Both the position numbers and the translations under genes were made by a program. Of a stretch of DNA of 15,813 nucleotides, positions 7,044-15,632 are shown piece after piece. This DNA is from Bacillota bacterium (GTDB lineage: Bacteria; Bacillota; Clostridia; Oscillospirales; JAKOTC01): contig JAKOTC010000022.1 in assembly GCA_029776465.1 (NCBI GenBank), positions 1 to 15,813 of the forward strand. The letters run 5' to 3'. Within the stretch, counting starts at the first letter, position 1. Every line of letters begins with the position of its first letter. The notes under the pieces were generated by a model. The model made no database searches. It worked only from the letters and a program-made list of their open reading frames with translations, and was not told where the DNA came from.

Positions 7044-7086
7044 TCTTGCCAATGGCGATTCCGCCTGTTGTTGGGGAGGGGCATCA

Positions 7087-8646
7087 ATGTCCGGAATTAT
7101 GTTCAATGAGGACTGCAATCATTTTATTTTCACCCGATATCGCGCAGGCATCCGGGTCACCGAAAAGGAACTGAAGGCCTTTATTGACCAGTATCGGGGC
7201 AGTGAGATCAAAGAGTTTGCCATTAACCTGAATGCCATGCTGGCCTGGTATCCCTCCAGGGCGCTTGATAACGCCATTGACAAATACCGGGCTATCAAGG
7301 CCGCAGGGGGCGACCCCGGCCCCGTCGGCAATCCGGTGGAAATCCTGGAGGATGTCTATAACCGTCAGGGCATTCCCATGCATGCCTATTGGCTGAGCGA
7401 GCTGCGCAGGATCGGCATTCACCCCTGGATCTCCATCCGGATGAATGACATTCATAACACCGACGAAGAAAACCATTTTCTCCATTCCGAGTTTTTCAAA
7501 AATACACAGTGGAGGAGAACCTCCCACCGCCCGCCCTGTAATTACTATGACAACGCCTTGGATTTTCATGTTCCCCAGGTTCGCCAGCGGATGCTGAATC
7601 TGATTCAGGAAGTTCTCAGCGAGTTTGACATCGACGGGCTGGAGCTGGACTGGATGCGGGAAATCTTCTCTCTGCGGGCAGGCCGCGAGGAGGAGGGGAT
7701 CCCGGTGATGAACGCCTATATGCGTCAGATCCGCGGGCTGGTGGATGAAGCCGCCGGGGCGAAAGGGCATCCCATTAAGCTCAGCGTGCGTGTTCCCGCC
7801 ACGCCGGAGATGTGTCTGCGCTTCGGCATGGACGTCTTCGACTGGATGGACAACGGCCTGATTGATATGATCGTGCCCACTCCCCGCTGGAGCAGTTCGG
7901 ACAACGACATGCCCATCGACCTTTGGCGTCGGATTATCGGCAAGCGGGATATTCTGCTTGGTGCGGGGCTGGAAGCCCTGATCGAAGGATATCCGAACGA
8001 GCCGGACAAGCGCTGGATGTTTAACTCTCCCGAGACCGCCCGGGGAACAGCCGCCGCCTATCTCTCCATGGGGGCGGACCGGGTCTATCTCTTTAATTAT
8101 ATGGACACCCTGCCCCAGCTGTTGGAGCCCCGTATGAAGGGTTGCGCCTGGGATCCGGCGGTTTATGCCGAGACTCTCTCCACCATCGGCAGCCTGGAAA
8201 GCATCGGCGACAAACCTCGCCGCCATATCGTCACCTTCCGGGACATCCAGGCTCCCGGAGTGCCTCAGGCCAATGCTCTCCCTGCCTATTGCGGTTACAA
8301 CGCCGAGGGCAGCGAGGCGTATATGGGCAGGATGAAATACAGGGAACTCCGTATTCCAACGGGTTTGATCCCGCCAAATGCCAGGACGAGACTGGTGCTG
8401 GGGGTATCCCGCTGCTCCAATCTTTCGGGGGATTATTTCTCGGTATTCGTCAATTCACGCCCGGCCAAGTATCGGGGCAGGGTGGAATTACCCAACCCCC
8501 GGCCGGAGGAACTGGATTATCACCTGTTTGAAATAGAAACGTTTGAGAACTTCCCCATTGCCAGCCTGGTAGAAGTGGCCGGAACAAAAAAGCCCATCAC
8601 CATTGAATGGGCGGAAATCGACGTGAACATGCCCTATTGTCTATAA
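7087..8646 (+). CDS. Glycoside-hydrolase-like TIM-barrel protein
   Basis: This 519-residue protein has no signal peptide and is probably cytoplasmic. The first ~370 residues look like the (beta/alpha)8 barrel of GH10-like/GHL families: IGIHPWISIRMNDIH at about 109-123 (the end of a strand carrying polar residues), then EFDIDGLELDWMRE near 179-192, whose Asp183, Glu186 and Asp188 resemble the acidic strand end of such enzymes (compare DGIxLDYxR), and LIDMIVPTPRW near 258-268. The remaining ~140 residues look beta-rich and may be an accessory sandwich domain. GGGGAGGGG precedes the ATG at 7087. It is the first gene of a likely three-gene operon with DUF2461 and GH38 genes, suggesting a role in glycan breakdown. 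The substrate is unknown and activity is inferred, not shown. Confidence 0.7.
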   Translation: MSGIMFNEDCNHFIFTRYRAGIRVTEKELKAFIDQYRGSEIKEFAINLNAMLAWYPSRALDNAIDKYRAIKAAGGDPGPVGNPVEILEDVYNRQGIPMHAYWLSELRRIGIHPWISIRMNDIHNTDEENHFLHSEFFKNTQWRRTSHRPPCNYYDNALDFHVPQVRQRMLNLIQEVLSEFDIDGLELDWMREIFSLRAGREEEGIPVMNAYMRQIRGLVDEAAGAKGHPIKLSVRVPATPEMCLRFGMDVFDWMDNGLIDMIVPTPRWSSSDNDMPIDLWRRIIGKRDILLGAGLEALIEGYPNEPDKRWMFNSPETARGTAAAYLSMGADRVYLFNYMDTLPQLLEPRMKGCAWDPAVYAETLSTIGSLESIGDKPRRHIVTFRDIQAPGVPQANALPAYCGYNAEGSEAYMGRMKYRELRIPTGLIPPNARTRLVLGVSRCSNLSGDYFSVFVNSRPAKYRGRVELPNPRPEELDYHLFEIETFENFPIASLVEVAGTKKPITIEWAEIDVNMPYCL

Positions 8647-8687
8647 ATTCGGGCAAAACCATTTAAAGCAAAAGAGGAACCCTATCT

Positions 8688-9371
8688 ATGTTTACCCCCA
8701 AAACGCTGGAGTTTTTGGCCATCAACCGGCTGGAAAACAGCAAAACCTGGTATACCGAGCATAAAAATGAGTATATTGAATATGTTCAAACGCCGCTGTT
8801 GCAGCTGGCGGCAGAGCTGACCCCGTTTATGCTGGAGATTGACGGTGCCTTTATCTGCGATCCCAAGCGAAACGGCATGGTATCGAGAATTTATCGGGAC
8901 GCTCGATTCTCCCGGGACAAATCTCTTTATCGGGACTATATGTGGATCAAATTTTCCCGTGACCGCCATGCCCACCCCGATAACCCCCATCCGGTGGAAT
9001 TTTTCTTTGTCTTTTCACCGGCCAGTTATTTTTACGGCTGCGGATATTATGAGACCCCCACTCCGGTGATGGATCAAATCCGCAAACTGATTTTGAGCAG
9101 GGACGAGCATTTTTTAAAGGCTCAGGCCGCTCTGAAATCCTAGAATGTTTTTGCCCTCACCGGTGACTGGTATAAAAAAAGCCGCTATCCCGGCGAGGAG
9201 GAAGATCTTCGGGCCTGGCTGGACAGCAAAAGCATCTGTGTGGAACGCACCCGCGAGGATTTTGACCTGTTTTTCTCCGACCGGCTGGTCCAGACGCTGA
9301 AAGAGGACTATCAAAAATTAATCCCTGTCTACCAATTCCTTCGCTTTGCGGAAGAAACCGCTCAGTGGTAA
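8688..9371 (+). pseudogene. DUF2461 (TIGR02453) family protein interrupted by an in-frame TAG
   Basis: The frame opens with MFTPKTLEFLAINRLENSKT, followed by WYTEHKNEY and RIYRDARFSRDKSLYRDYMW, the hallmark of the DUF2461 family, whose function is unknown. As sequenced, TAG at 9141-9143 ends it after 151 residues. The same frame continues without a break with NVFALTGDWYKKSRYPGEEE and DLRAWLDSKS, closing with TAA at 9369. The joined length of about 227 codons is normal for the family, and the continuation is the expected family C-terminus, so this is a single nonsense codon and not a frameshift. AAGAGGAAC precedes the ATG at 8688. It lies 41 bases after the GH-like gene and 39 before the mannosidase. 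The truncated product is probably inactive unless the codon is read through. Confidence 0.85.
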
Positions 9372-9410
9372 GATGATTTTATAGATTGAACCGAAAGGAA
9401 CGAAATCCGA

Positions 9411-11918
9411 ATGAAACGTTATCATCTGATTTGCAACGCGCATATTGACCCTGTTTGGCAATGGACCTGGGAAGAAGGCGTGGGCGCCGCTATTTCCACC
9501 TTCCGGGTGGCTGCCGAGTTCTGTGAAAATTACGACGGATATGTCTTTAACCACAATGAGGCCCTTCTCTATGAGTGGATTGAGGAATATGAGCCCGAGC
9601 TGTTTGCCAAGATTCAAAAGCTGGTGAAAGAGGGGAAATGGCATATCATGGGCGGCTGGTATCTCCAGCCTGACTGCAACATCCCCAGCGGAGAAGCTTT
9701 TGTCCGCCAGATCAGCGTGGGAATGGACTATTTTGCCGAAAAATTTAATATAAATATTAATGATATCAAAACCGCCATTAATATGGATCCTTTTGGCCAT
9801 ACCCGCGGACTGGTTCAAATTATGCAGCAGGCGGGGTATGAAAACTATATCATTACCCGCCCCGTTACCCATTCCGCCTCGGGAGAGGTTTTGGACAACA
9901 AGGTCATCGAGTGGCAGGGCTTTAACGACAGCAAGGTGTTTGTCTTTAAATCCTACCGTTATAACACGCCTCTGGGAAAAGCGGTGGAGCGGCTGGAGGA
10001 ATATAAGCTGAATCAGAACGACCGGGAGGTCGCCTGCGGCCTCTGGGGAGTCGGCAACCACGGCGGCGGTCCCTCCCGCATTGACATGGAGCGGATTGCT
10101 CAGTATCAGAAGGAACAGAAGGAACTGGGCATCGAGGTCTTCCATTCCACTCCCGAGCAATTCTTTGCCGATTTCCGCCAGCACTGCCAGCCCGATCTGG
10201 TGCTGAAGGAATCCCTTCAGCATGTGATGGTGGGCTGCTATACCTCTCAGGTGCGCATCAAGCAGGGCAACCGCAAGCTGGAAAACGAGCTGTGCTATAC
10301 CGAAAAGCTGATGAGCGGCGCGGTGGCCAACGGCCTGCTGCCCGAGTATCCCAAGCAGGATTTTCTGTCTGCCTGGAAATCCCTTCTGTTCTGCCAGTTC
10401 CATGATATTCTGCCCGGTTCATCGGTTCAGCAGGTGGAAAACGACGCCCTTCGCACCCAAAGCCTGGGCGCCGAGCTGACCTCCCGATTAAAAACAAAGG
10501 CCTTCTTTAAATACGCCGCCGGTCAGAAGCGTCCCAAAGAGGGTGAGCTTCCCATTCTGGTTTACAATCCCCATCCTTATAAAATCGAAGGAGTGGTGGA
10601 GTGCGAATATATGCTGGCCGACTCCACGCCGGACATCGACGGCAAGCCTCCCTACAGCATCGCACGGGTGCTGGACGAGCAAGGCAATGTGCTGGTCAGC
10701 CAAAACGAAAAAGAATCCTCCAATCTGCCCATGGACTGGTCGAAAAAAGTGGTGTTTAAGGCCACCCTGGAACCCATGACCGTCAGCAGATTTGATATCC
10801 AGAATGTTGTTCTGAAAGAAAAGCCCAAATCCGAGCTCAAGGCCCAAAACGGCTACTTCACCCTGGACAACGGAAGCATGAGAGTGGCCATCAATGCCAA
10901 TACCGGCTTGATTGACAGCTATCAGGTCAACGGCAGGGAATACCTCCGGGCGGGGGGAGCAAAAATCCTTGCCGTTGTGGATAACGTTGACCCCTGGGGC
11001 ATGACCGTAGACGGCTTTACCCAGGTGAAAGGCGAGTTTGTTCTGGCCTCTCCGGCCCGCACCGCACGGATCTCCGCCGTCAATGCCGATGAGCTGGCGC
11101 CCATTCGGGTGGTGGAGGACGGACCCGTCCGCACCATTCTTGAAGCGGTGTTTGAATATAACGAGTCCGCTGCCTGCGTTCGCTATACCATTCCCAAGGA
11201 GGGCACGCAGATCGGCATCAATATCCGTCTATTCATGATGGAACGGGATACCATGCTGAAGCTTTCCTTCCCCACGGTCTTTGAAAATGCTCATTACTCC
11301 GGAAAAACCGCCTATGGCCGGGAGAAGATGCGAACCGACGGCAATGAGGCCGTGGCGCAGAGCTGGGTGATGCTGGACGACGGCAAACAGGCGCTTACTC
11401 TGATCAACACCGGCACTTACGGATCTTCCTGTGACGGCAGCGAAATCCGGATGTCGCTGGTTCGCACGGCCGCCTATTGCGCCCATCCCTGGAAGGGCCG
11501 TGAAATCCTTCAGCAGGATCGCCTGACTCCCCGTATTGATCTGGGCGAACGTCTCTTTGATTTTTATCTGGATGCAGGTGACCTCGCCGACCGCAGCGCC
11601 AATGTGGACTTTGAATCGGCCTATATCCACCAGAAGCCCATGGCAGTCTGCTTCTTCCCGCCTCAGGAGGGGGAGAAGCCCAAGTCTTTCTGCACGCTGG
11701 ATAACCGTTCGATTGAACTGGTTACCATTAAACCTTCCAAAAACGGAAAGGGCTATATCCTGCGGCTCTTCAACAACCTGGATTCGGTTCAGAAGGCCAG
11801 CCTCGAGTTGCCGTTGCTGGGCAGCAGCTATGCTTTGGAAATGAAGCCCTTTGAGATTCTGACTCTCTGCGCAGACAAAGAAACAGGGAAAGTGACAGTT
11901 GCCGGCTTGCTGGATTAA
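9411..11918 (+). CDS. Alpha-mannosidase, glycoside hydrolase family 38
   Basis: A Zn2+-dependent retaining alpha-mannosidase of 835 residues, without a signal peptide, so likely cytoplasmic and acting on imported manno-oligosaccharides. The N-terminal catalytic domain shows the GH38 signature: NAHIDPVW with metal ligands His11 and Asp13, MGGWYLQPDCN at 80-90, nucleophile Asp126 in MDPFGHT, and the HDxLPG motif at His331-Gly336 with the last metal ligand His331. The alpha-mannosidase middle helical region follows. From about residue 360 the protein is the beta-sandwich C-terminal region (LDNGSMRVAIN near 480). AAAGGAAC stands 11-12 bases before the ATG at 9411. It is last in the operon and is followed by only weak terminator-like sequence. 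Which linkage it cleaves cannot be read from sequence. Confidence 0.93.
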   Translation: MKRYHLICNAHIDPVWQWTWEEGVGAAISTFRVAAEFCENYDGYVFNHNEALLYEWIEEYEPELFAKIQKLVKEGKWHIMGGWYLQPDCNIPSGEAFVRQISVGMDYFAEKFNININDIKTAINMDPFGHTRGLVQIMQQAGYENYIITRPVTHSASGEVLDNKVIEWQGFNDSKVFVFKSYRYNTPLGKAVERLEEYKLNQNDREVACGLWGVGNHGGGPSRIDMERIAQYQKEQKELGIEVFHSTPEQFFADFRQHCQPDLVLKESLQHVMVGCYTSQVRIKQGNRKLENELCYTEKLMSGAVANGLLPEYPKQDFLSAWKSLLFCQFHDILPGSSVQQVENDALRTQSLGAELTSRLKTKAFFKYAAGQKRPKEGELPILVYNPHPYKIEGVVECEYMLADSTPDIDGKPPYSIARVLDEQGNVLVSQNEKESSNLPMDWSKKVVFKATLEPMTVSRFDIQNVVLKEKPKSELKAQNGYFTLDNGSMRVAINANTGLIDSYQVNGREYLRAGGAKILAVVDNVDPWGMTVDGFTQVKGEFVLASPARTARISAVNADELAPIRVVEDGPVRTILEAVFEYNESAACVRYTIPKEGTQIGINIRLFMMERDTMLKLSFPTVFENAHYSGKTAYGREKMRTDGNEAVAQSWVMLDDGKQALTLINTGTYGSSCDGSEIRMSLVRTAAYCAHPWKGREILQQDRLTPRIDLGERLFDFYLDAGDLADRSANVDFESAYIHQKPMAVCFFPPQEGEKPKSFCTLDNRSIELVTIKPSKNGKGYILRLFNNLDSVQKASLELPLLGSSYALEMKPFEILTLCADKETGKVTVAGLLD

Positions 11919-11949
11919 AACTCCAGATTATAAGGAATGAGTTGTTTCA

Positions 11950-11985
11950 AAGTTGTAACATTTATGCTGATTTGGCATTATTTTG
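11950..11985 (+). terminator. Weak possible terminator after the mannosidase gene
   Basis: ATGCT and GGCAT can form a 5-bp stem (one G-T pair) around 11964-11978, followed by TATTTT. It is the only terminator-like element in the 192 bases between the mannosidase and mscL genes. The evidence is weak, so some read-through into the mscL operon is possible. Confidence 0.3.
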
Positions 11986-12029
11986 GCTATTTTTAGCCTG
12001 AAAAAGTGACTTTGAGGGGCCGCTGTACC

Positions 12030-12058
12030 TTGACATAAAACCTGTGAAGTAGTATAAT
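12030..12058 (+). promoter_or_regulatory. Consensus sigma-A promoter of mscL
   Basis: TTGACA (12030-12035), a 17-base spacer and TATAAT (12053-12058) match the vegetative consensus at all twelve positions. It lies 52 bases before the mscL ATG and is the strongest promoter in the window; it probably drives mscL, the M23 gene and the MutS-like pair. Confidence 0.9.
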
Positions 12059-12075
12059 TGTTAAGTCAACGCTGT

Positions 12076-12092
12076 AATAGGATAGTCCTATT
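12076..12092 (+). promoter_or_regulatory. Inverted repeat in the mscL leader
   Basis: AATAGGA (12076-12082) and TCCTATT (12086-12092) form a perfect 7-bp inverted repeat with a 3-base spacer. It begins about 17 bases after the -10 box, in the 5' leader and just before the AAAGG ribosome binding site. It could be an operator or a leader hairpin affecting translation. Confidence 0.5.
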
Positions 12093-12110
12093 TCGGAAAG
12101 GCAGGCAGAA

Positions 12111-12551
12111 ATGATTAAAAAATTCCTGAAGGAATTTAAAGAATTCGCCATGAAGGGCAACGTTTTTGATATGGCTATCGGTATTATTATCGGTGGTTCA
12201 TTTTCAAAAATTGTGACCTCGCTGGTTAATGATTTGATTATGCCGATTTTCGGATTCCTCATCGGTTCTACGGATCTTAGCAAGCTTGAGTGGACCGTTC
12301 AAAAATGGGGCACCACGGATGCCGACAACTTGATTCACATCAAATACGGCAGCTTTTTGTCTACAGTCGTTGATTTTATCATCATTGCTTTCAGCATTTT
12401 TACCGTAGTCAAGCTTATTAATAAATTGAAGAAGAAAAATGAGCCCAAGCCTGCCGAAAATAAGCCGGCTCCTCCCACCCAGGAGCAGCTGCTGGCAGAA
12501 ATTCGTGATTTGCTGAGAGAACAACATGATAAGGCAAAGGAAAAAGAATAG
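12111..12551 (+). CDS. mscL: Large-conductance mechanosensitive channel MscL
   Basis: Homopentameric membrane pore that opens under high membrane tension and releases solutes on hypo-osmotic shock. The 146 residues are normal length. The N-terminal amphipathic helix ([18 protein letters not shown]) is followed by the pore helix TM1, [17 protein letters not shown] to about residue 50, with the conserved NDLIMPIFG ending. A short extracellular loop follows, then TM2 at about 80-105 ([16 protein letters not shown]), a Lys-rich stretch, a Pro-rich linker and a C-terminal helix ([14 protein letters not shown]) that forms the cytoplasmic bundle. GGAAAGGCAGG precedes the ATG. It ends 26 bases inside the following M23 gene, so the two are probably translated together. 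Confidence 0.97.
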   Translation: MIKKFLKEFKEFAMKGNVFDMAIGIIIGGSFSKIVTSLVNDLIMPIFGFLIGSTDLSKLEWTVQKWGTTDADNLIHIKYGSFLSTVVDFIIIAFSIFTVVKLINKLKKKNEPKPAENKPAPPTQEQLLAEIRDLLREQHDKAKEKE

Positions 12552-13971
12552 AGCTTTAGTGCCGACGCCGGCGATAAAGCCGGCGCTGGCATTGCTGTGC
12601 AGTTTCTTCGTCTGTTTCCTGTCTTCGGGCTGTGACACCACGTCAAGCCGGCTAAAGCTTTCATCCGATGCATCCATTACAGCGGTTTCATCCGTGCCGG
12701 CTTTTTCCCTTCCCTCCTCTGCCGAATTGGCAGACCGGCTGCCTGTAACCCTGTCCTTTGAAGGTCAAAGTTACACCCTTTTGCCGGATTGTGTGAAGGT
12801 GAATGCCCAGCAGGAGCAGTCTTTCCAATACACCAATCCGCCACAAACTTTTATAACCACGAAAAAGCCCGTTTTTACTCTGGATTGTCCGAAAGACACC
12901 ATTGGAGAGCTGGTTGTTCGGAACGAACAGGGAGCCTTGGCTTTTTCGACCGACATAAAAAGTGATTCCTTAACCTTTTCCTTGCCCGAGGAGGCCGGGC
13001 TGTATTCGATTCACCTTTACATTGTCTCACAGGCGGACTATCCTTACTGGCAACAGTTTGTATTTAATATTCAGTACAAGCCGCCGAGTATATCTTCGGC
13101 AGCAGTGGTTTCAGCTTCTGATTCGGCGGCGGACAAACCACAGATCGAGCTCTCCGCAAATACCATTTCACCCGGCGATATCATAGCCGTAAAGATAAAA
13201 GGATATGACGGAAGCAAGCTGCTTTATGCGAAGTTTGCCAATGCCAGCGACAGAACCTTTCCGCTTTATAAAAAAGGCGATGAATATCTGGGATTTGCTG
13301 CAATTACCTCCATGACCACCAAACCCGGTAAGCTTCAGATTTATGCCTCGGAAAACGGTAAAAGCGGAGGAGTTTTACTTGCTTCGGTTTCCATGAATGT
13401 GGGAACAAAAACCTTTAAGCGTCAGGACCTGACGGTGGTATCCGGTTCGAAAATGGCCGAGGCCGGAAGTGAGGAAAACCTGGAAAGCGATAAGGCTATT
13501 ATTGCAAAGGTTACGGCCAACCCGTCGCCGGAACTCTATTGCGAGGACTCTTTTATCCAGCCTGTCCAGGGCCGCATTTCCACTCAATATGGCCAGAGAC
13601 GGTATACCAACGGCGTGTTTACATCGGCTCACAGCGGTTTGGATATCGCTGCGGCGGAGGGCACTCCCGTCAGTGCGGCAGGCGGCGCGAAAGTTGTTTT
13701 TGCCGGAGAGATGAAGTTTTACGGAAACACCGTAATTCTCGATCACGGCTTGGGGCTTTTCTCCTTTTACAACCATATGAGCGTGATATGCGTCGAAGAA
13801 GGTCAGATGGTTGCAAAAGGTGATAAAATAGGTGAGGTCGGCACAACCGGATATTCCACCGGTCCCCATCTTCACTGGAATATTCGGCTTTTTGAAACCA
13901 ATGTAGACCCCGCCCTCTTTACAAAAGAAAATTCAATTATTTCTGATATGAAAAGGATGATGAGTGAATGA
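12526..13971 (+). CDS. M23 (LytM-type) peptidase lipoprotein
   Basis: A 481-residue putative cell-wall endopeptidase anchored to the membrane. The N-terminus has a basic RQRKKNR stretch, a hydrophobic core and the lipobox LSSGC with Cys36, so it is a lipoprotein. Residues 37 to about 320 look like beta-rich, Ig-like segments with a low-complexity Ser/Ala linker around 185-205. The peptidase domain (about 345-470) carries the zinc site HxxxD (His369, Asp373 in HSGLD), His417 in NHMS and the HxH pair His448/His450 in GPHLHW, so it should be active. The ATG at 12526 overlaps mscL by 26 bases and has only a weak GAGAGAA upstream; a GTG at 12559 is an alternative that keeps the signal peptide but loses basic residues. 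Its stop overlaps the next start as ATGA. Confidence 0.9.
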   Translation: MIRQRKKNRALVPTPAIKPALALLCSFFVCFLSSGCDTTSSRLKLSSDASITAVSSVPAFSLPSSAELADRLPVTLSFEGQSYTLLPDCVKVNAQQEQSFQYTNPPQTFITTKKPVFTLDCPKDTIGELVVRNEQGALAFSTDIKSDSLTFSLPEEAGLYSIHLYIVSQADYPYWQQFVFNIQYKPPSISSAAVVSASDSAADKPQIELSANTISPGDIIAVKIKGYDGSKLLYAKFANASDRTFPLYKKGDEYLGFAAITSMTTKPGKLQIYASENGKSGGVLLASVSMNVGTKTFKRQDLTVVSGSKMAEAGSEENLESDKAIIAKVTANPSPELYCEDSFIQPVQGRISTQYGQRRYTNGVFTSAHSGLDIAAAEGTPVSAAGGAKVVFAGEMKFYGNTVILDHGLGLFSFYNHMSVICVEEGQMVAKGDKIGEVGTTGYSTGPHLHWNIRLFETNVDPALFTKENSIISDMKRMMSE

Positions 13972-15620
13972 AAAACCCGTTACTGTACCCCGATGGCAAG
14001 GAACCGATGATATTTGATACCGTTCACCGTGAGAAAAATATTCAAAATCTCAGGCTTGAATCCTTGGTAAACAATATCTTCCTCGGCACTCAGTTCTCGC
14101 TTAGCGTTGAAGAGTTGTACAATCTTGCCACCAGTGATGCTGAGACCATCAACTATCGTGAGGACATGATCCGCGATTTGATCTCCAACCCTCAGCTGGA
14201 AGAAGCTTTCTTCGAAATTCCTTCCACTCTGATCTACCTCAAAGAGTACACCAGAAAGATGGAATTCCGCAGCAGCTTGATCTGCCAGGTTGGTCTGAAG
14301 TATCGCCGTCTGTCCATGTATGCGAAGGTGATGAACTCTCTCCGCGCCGCTTTCAACAATCCCTCCGTCAAGCTGACCTCTCAGGCTATTAAGCACCTGC
14401 AGGCTCTTGTGGACAAGTACTATGACAAAGACAAGATCGACGAGATGCTCAACCGCTTCAAGGATGTGGACGCTTCCTGGCTGGATATCCGCAGCGTCAA
14501 CCTGGGCGTCAACCTGAAGAACGGCTCTTCCATGGTGAACATGGTTATTGCCGAATTCAGCCCCAACCCCTATGACCAGTCCTCTGTCTTCACTTTCTGG
14601 CGTAAAGGTGAGATCACCGGTGTTTCCAACCTGAAGTCTCTGCCGAACATCGCCAACGCCGGTCTCTTCCAGACCCAGGTGATGGATATGATCCACGAGC
14701 GTTATAAGAAGCCCATTAACGAGCTGAAGTCCATCTGCAACCGTTACTCCGCTGACGGTCTGAAGGCCTTCGAGGAACTGGGCGAGGCCTTCTCCTTCTA
14801 TGCCGGCGCCCTCAACCTGATCCGCAGACTGCGTAACCGCGGCTTCACCATGTGCCATCCGGTTGTAAAGCCTGCTGACCGTTTCTTCATCCATGCCAAA
14901 GAGATGTATCCCATTGATCTGGCCCTGGATGAAACCGTTAACACCATTAAGAATGACATTAACTTTGACCCCAAAGGTAAATTCTATATTCTCACCGGCG
15001 CCAACAGCTCCGGTAAGAGCACCTATATGACCGCCACCGGTCAGATGATCTGGCTGTTGCAGCTGGGTTACTATCTGCCCTGCGACTATGTGGAGATTGC
15101 TCCTTCCAGCTCTATCTTCACCACCTTCTCCGGCGGTGAAACCGACAACTCCGAAGACTCCCGTATGTGTGAGGAAGTTCGTCAGATCTCCGAGATGCTG
15201 CCCAACGTTACTTCCAACTCCGTTATCATTATGAACGAGCCTCTGACCTCCACCAGCCCGCTGGAAGGTTCCATGATTTGCCGTGACCTCATCAAGAAGT
15301 TGCTTGAGAAAAAAGCCAGCGGTGTTATCGCGACCCACTTCTATGAGCTGTATGATCTCCTGCCCGAGATTGAGGAGAAATTCCCCGGTCAAACCGGCAG
15401 TATTATTACCGTTACTAAGCCGGATCCGGAAACCGATATCGCCATTCGTACCTATAAGGTCAAGGAGGATGCCCCCCAGAAGAAGAGCTATGCGCTTGAA
15501 GTTGCCGCTGTTCACGGCGTCACGCTTCGTCAGGTGGTCCATCGTCTTTCCGATCGCGGTTTGAAGTTGGATGTTAATTCCGACGTCTATAAGAAGCTGC
15601 ATGATGTCGATGATATTTAA
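13968..15620 (+). CDS. MutS-like ATPase lacking the mismatch-recognition domain
   Basis: 550 residues. The N-terminal ~300 are helical, like the MutS core/lever region (domain III), with no domain I and no Phe-x-Glu mismatch motif. The C-terminal part is a MutS ATPase domain (domain V): Walker A TGANSSGKST with Lys350, a loop FSGGETDNSEDSR near 387-399, Walker B SVIIMNEP with Asn423-Glu424, and THFYEL at 456-461. Standard MutS has Asp-Glu at Walker B; here Asp is replaced by Asn while the catalytic Glu is kept. The downstream Gly-Arg-Gly-Thr-Ser is replaced by LTSTS. It should bind DNA or another partner and ATP, but classic mismatch repair is unlikely. The start overlaps the M23 stop (ATGA) with AAAGGATG upstream. 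Arginine codons are almost all CGT/CGC, unlike neighbouring genes, suggesting high expression. Confidence 0.9.
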   Translation: MKNPLLYPDGKEPMIFDTVHREKNIQNLRLESLVNNIFLGTQFSLSVEELYNLATSDAETINYREDMIRDLISNPQLEEAFFEIPSTLIYLKEYTRKMEFRSSLICQVGLKYRRLSMYAKVMNSLRAAFNNPSVKLTSQAIKHLQALVDKYYDKDKIDEMLNRFKDVDASWLDIRSVNLGVNLKNGSSMVNMVIAEFSPNPYDQSSVFTFWRKGEITGVSNLKSLPNIANAGLFQTQVMDMIHERYKKPINELKSICNRYSADGLKAFEELGEAFSFYAGALNLIRRLRNRGFTMCHPVVKPADRFFIHAKEMYPIDLALDETVNTIKNDINFDPKGKFYILTGANSSGKSTYMTATGQMIWLLQLGYYLPCDYVEIAPSSSIFTTFSGGETDNSEDSRMCEEVRQISEMLPNVTSNSVIIMNEPLTSTSPLEGSMICRDLIKKLLEKKASGVIATHFYELYDLLPEIEEKFPGQTGSIITVTKPDPETDIAIRTYKVKEDAPQKKSYALEVAAVHGVTLRQVVHRLSDRGLKLDVNSDVYKKLHDVDDI

Positions 15621-15632
15621 GGGGGAACAAAA

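Noticed and set aside
7084..8226. Long minus-strand open frame opposite the GH-like gene
   Set aside because: There is no domain signature or ribosome binding site, and the plus-strand protein is clearly the real one.
9141..9143. Pyrrolysine or general amber recoding of the TAG in the DUF2461 gene
   Set aside because: TAG ends other genes normally here (the permease at 714-716 and mscL at 12549-12551), DUF2461 has no known pyrrolysine, and no pyl genes are visible.
13980..15602. Long minus-strand open frame opposite the MutS-like gene
   Set aside because: It mirrors a gene with strong codon bias, contains no recognisable domain and has low-complexity His/Gly/Val-rich composition; it is a shadow frame.
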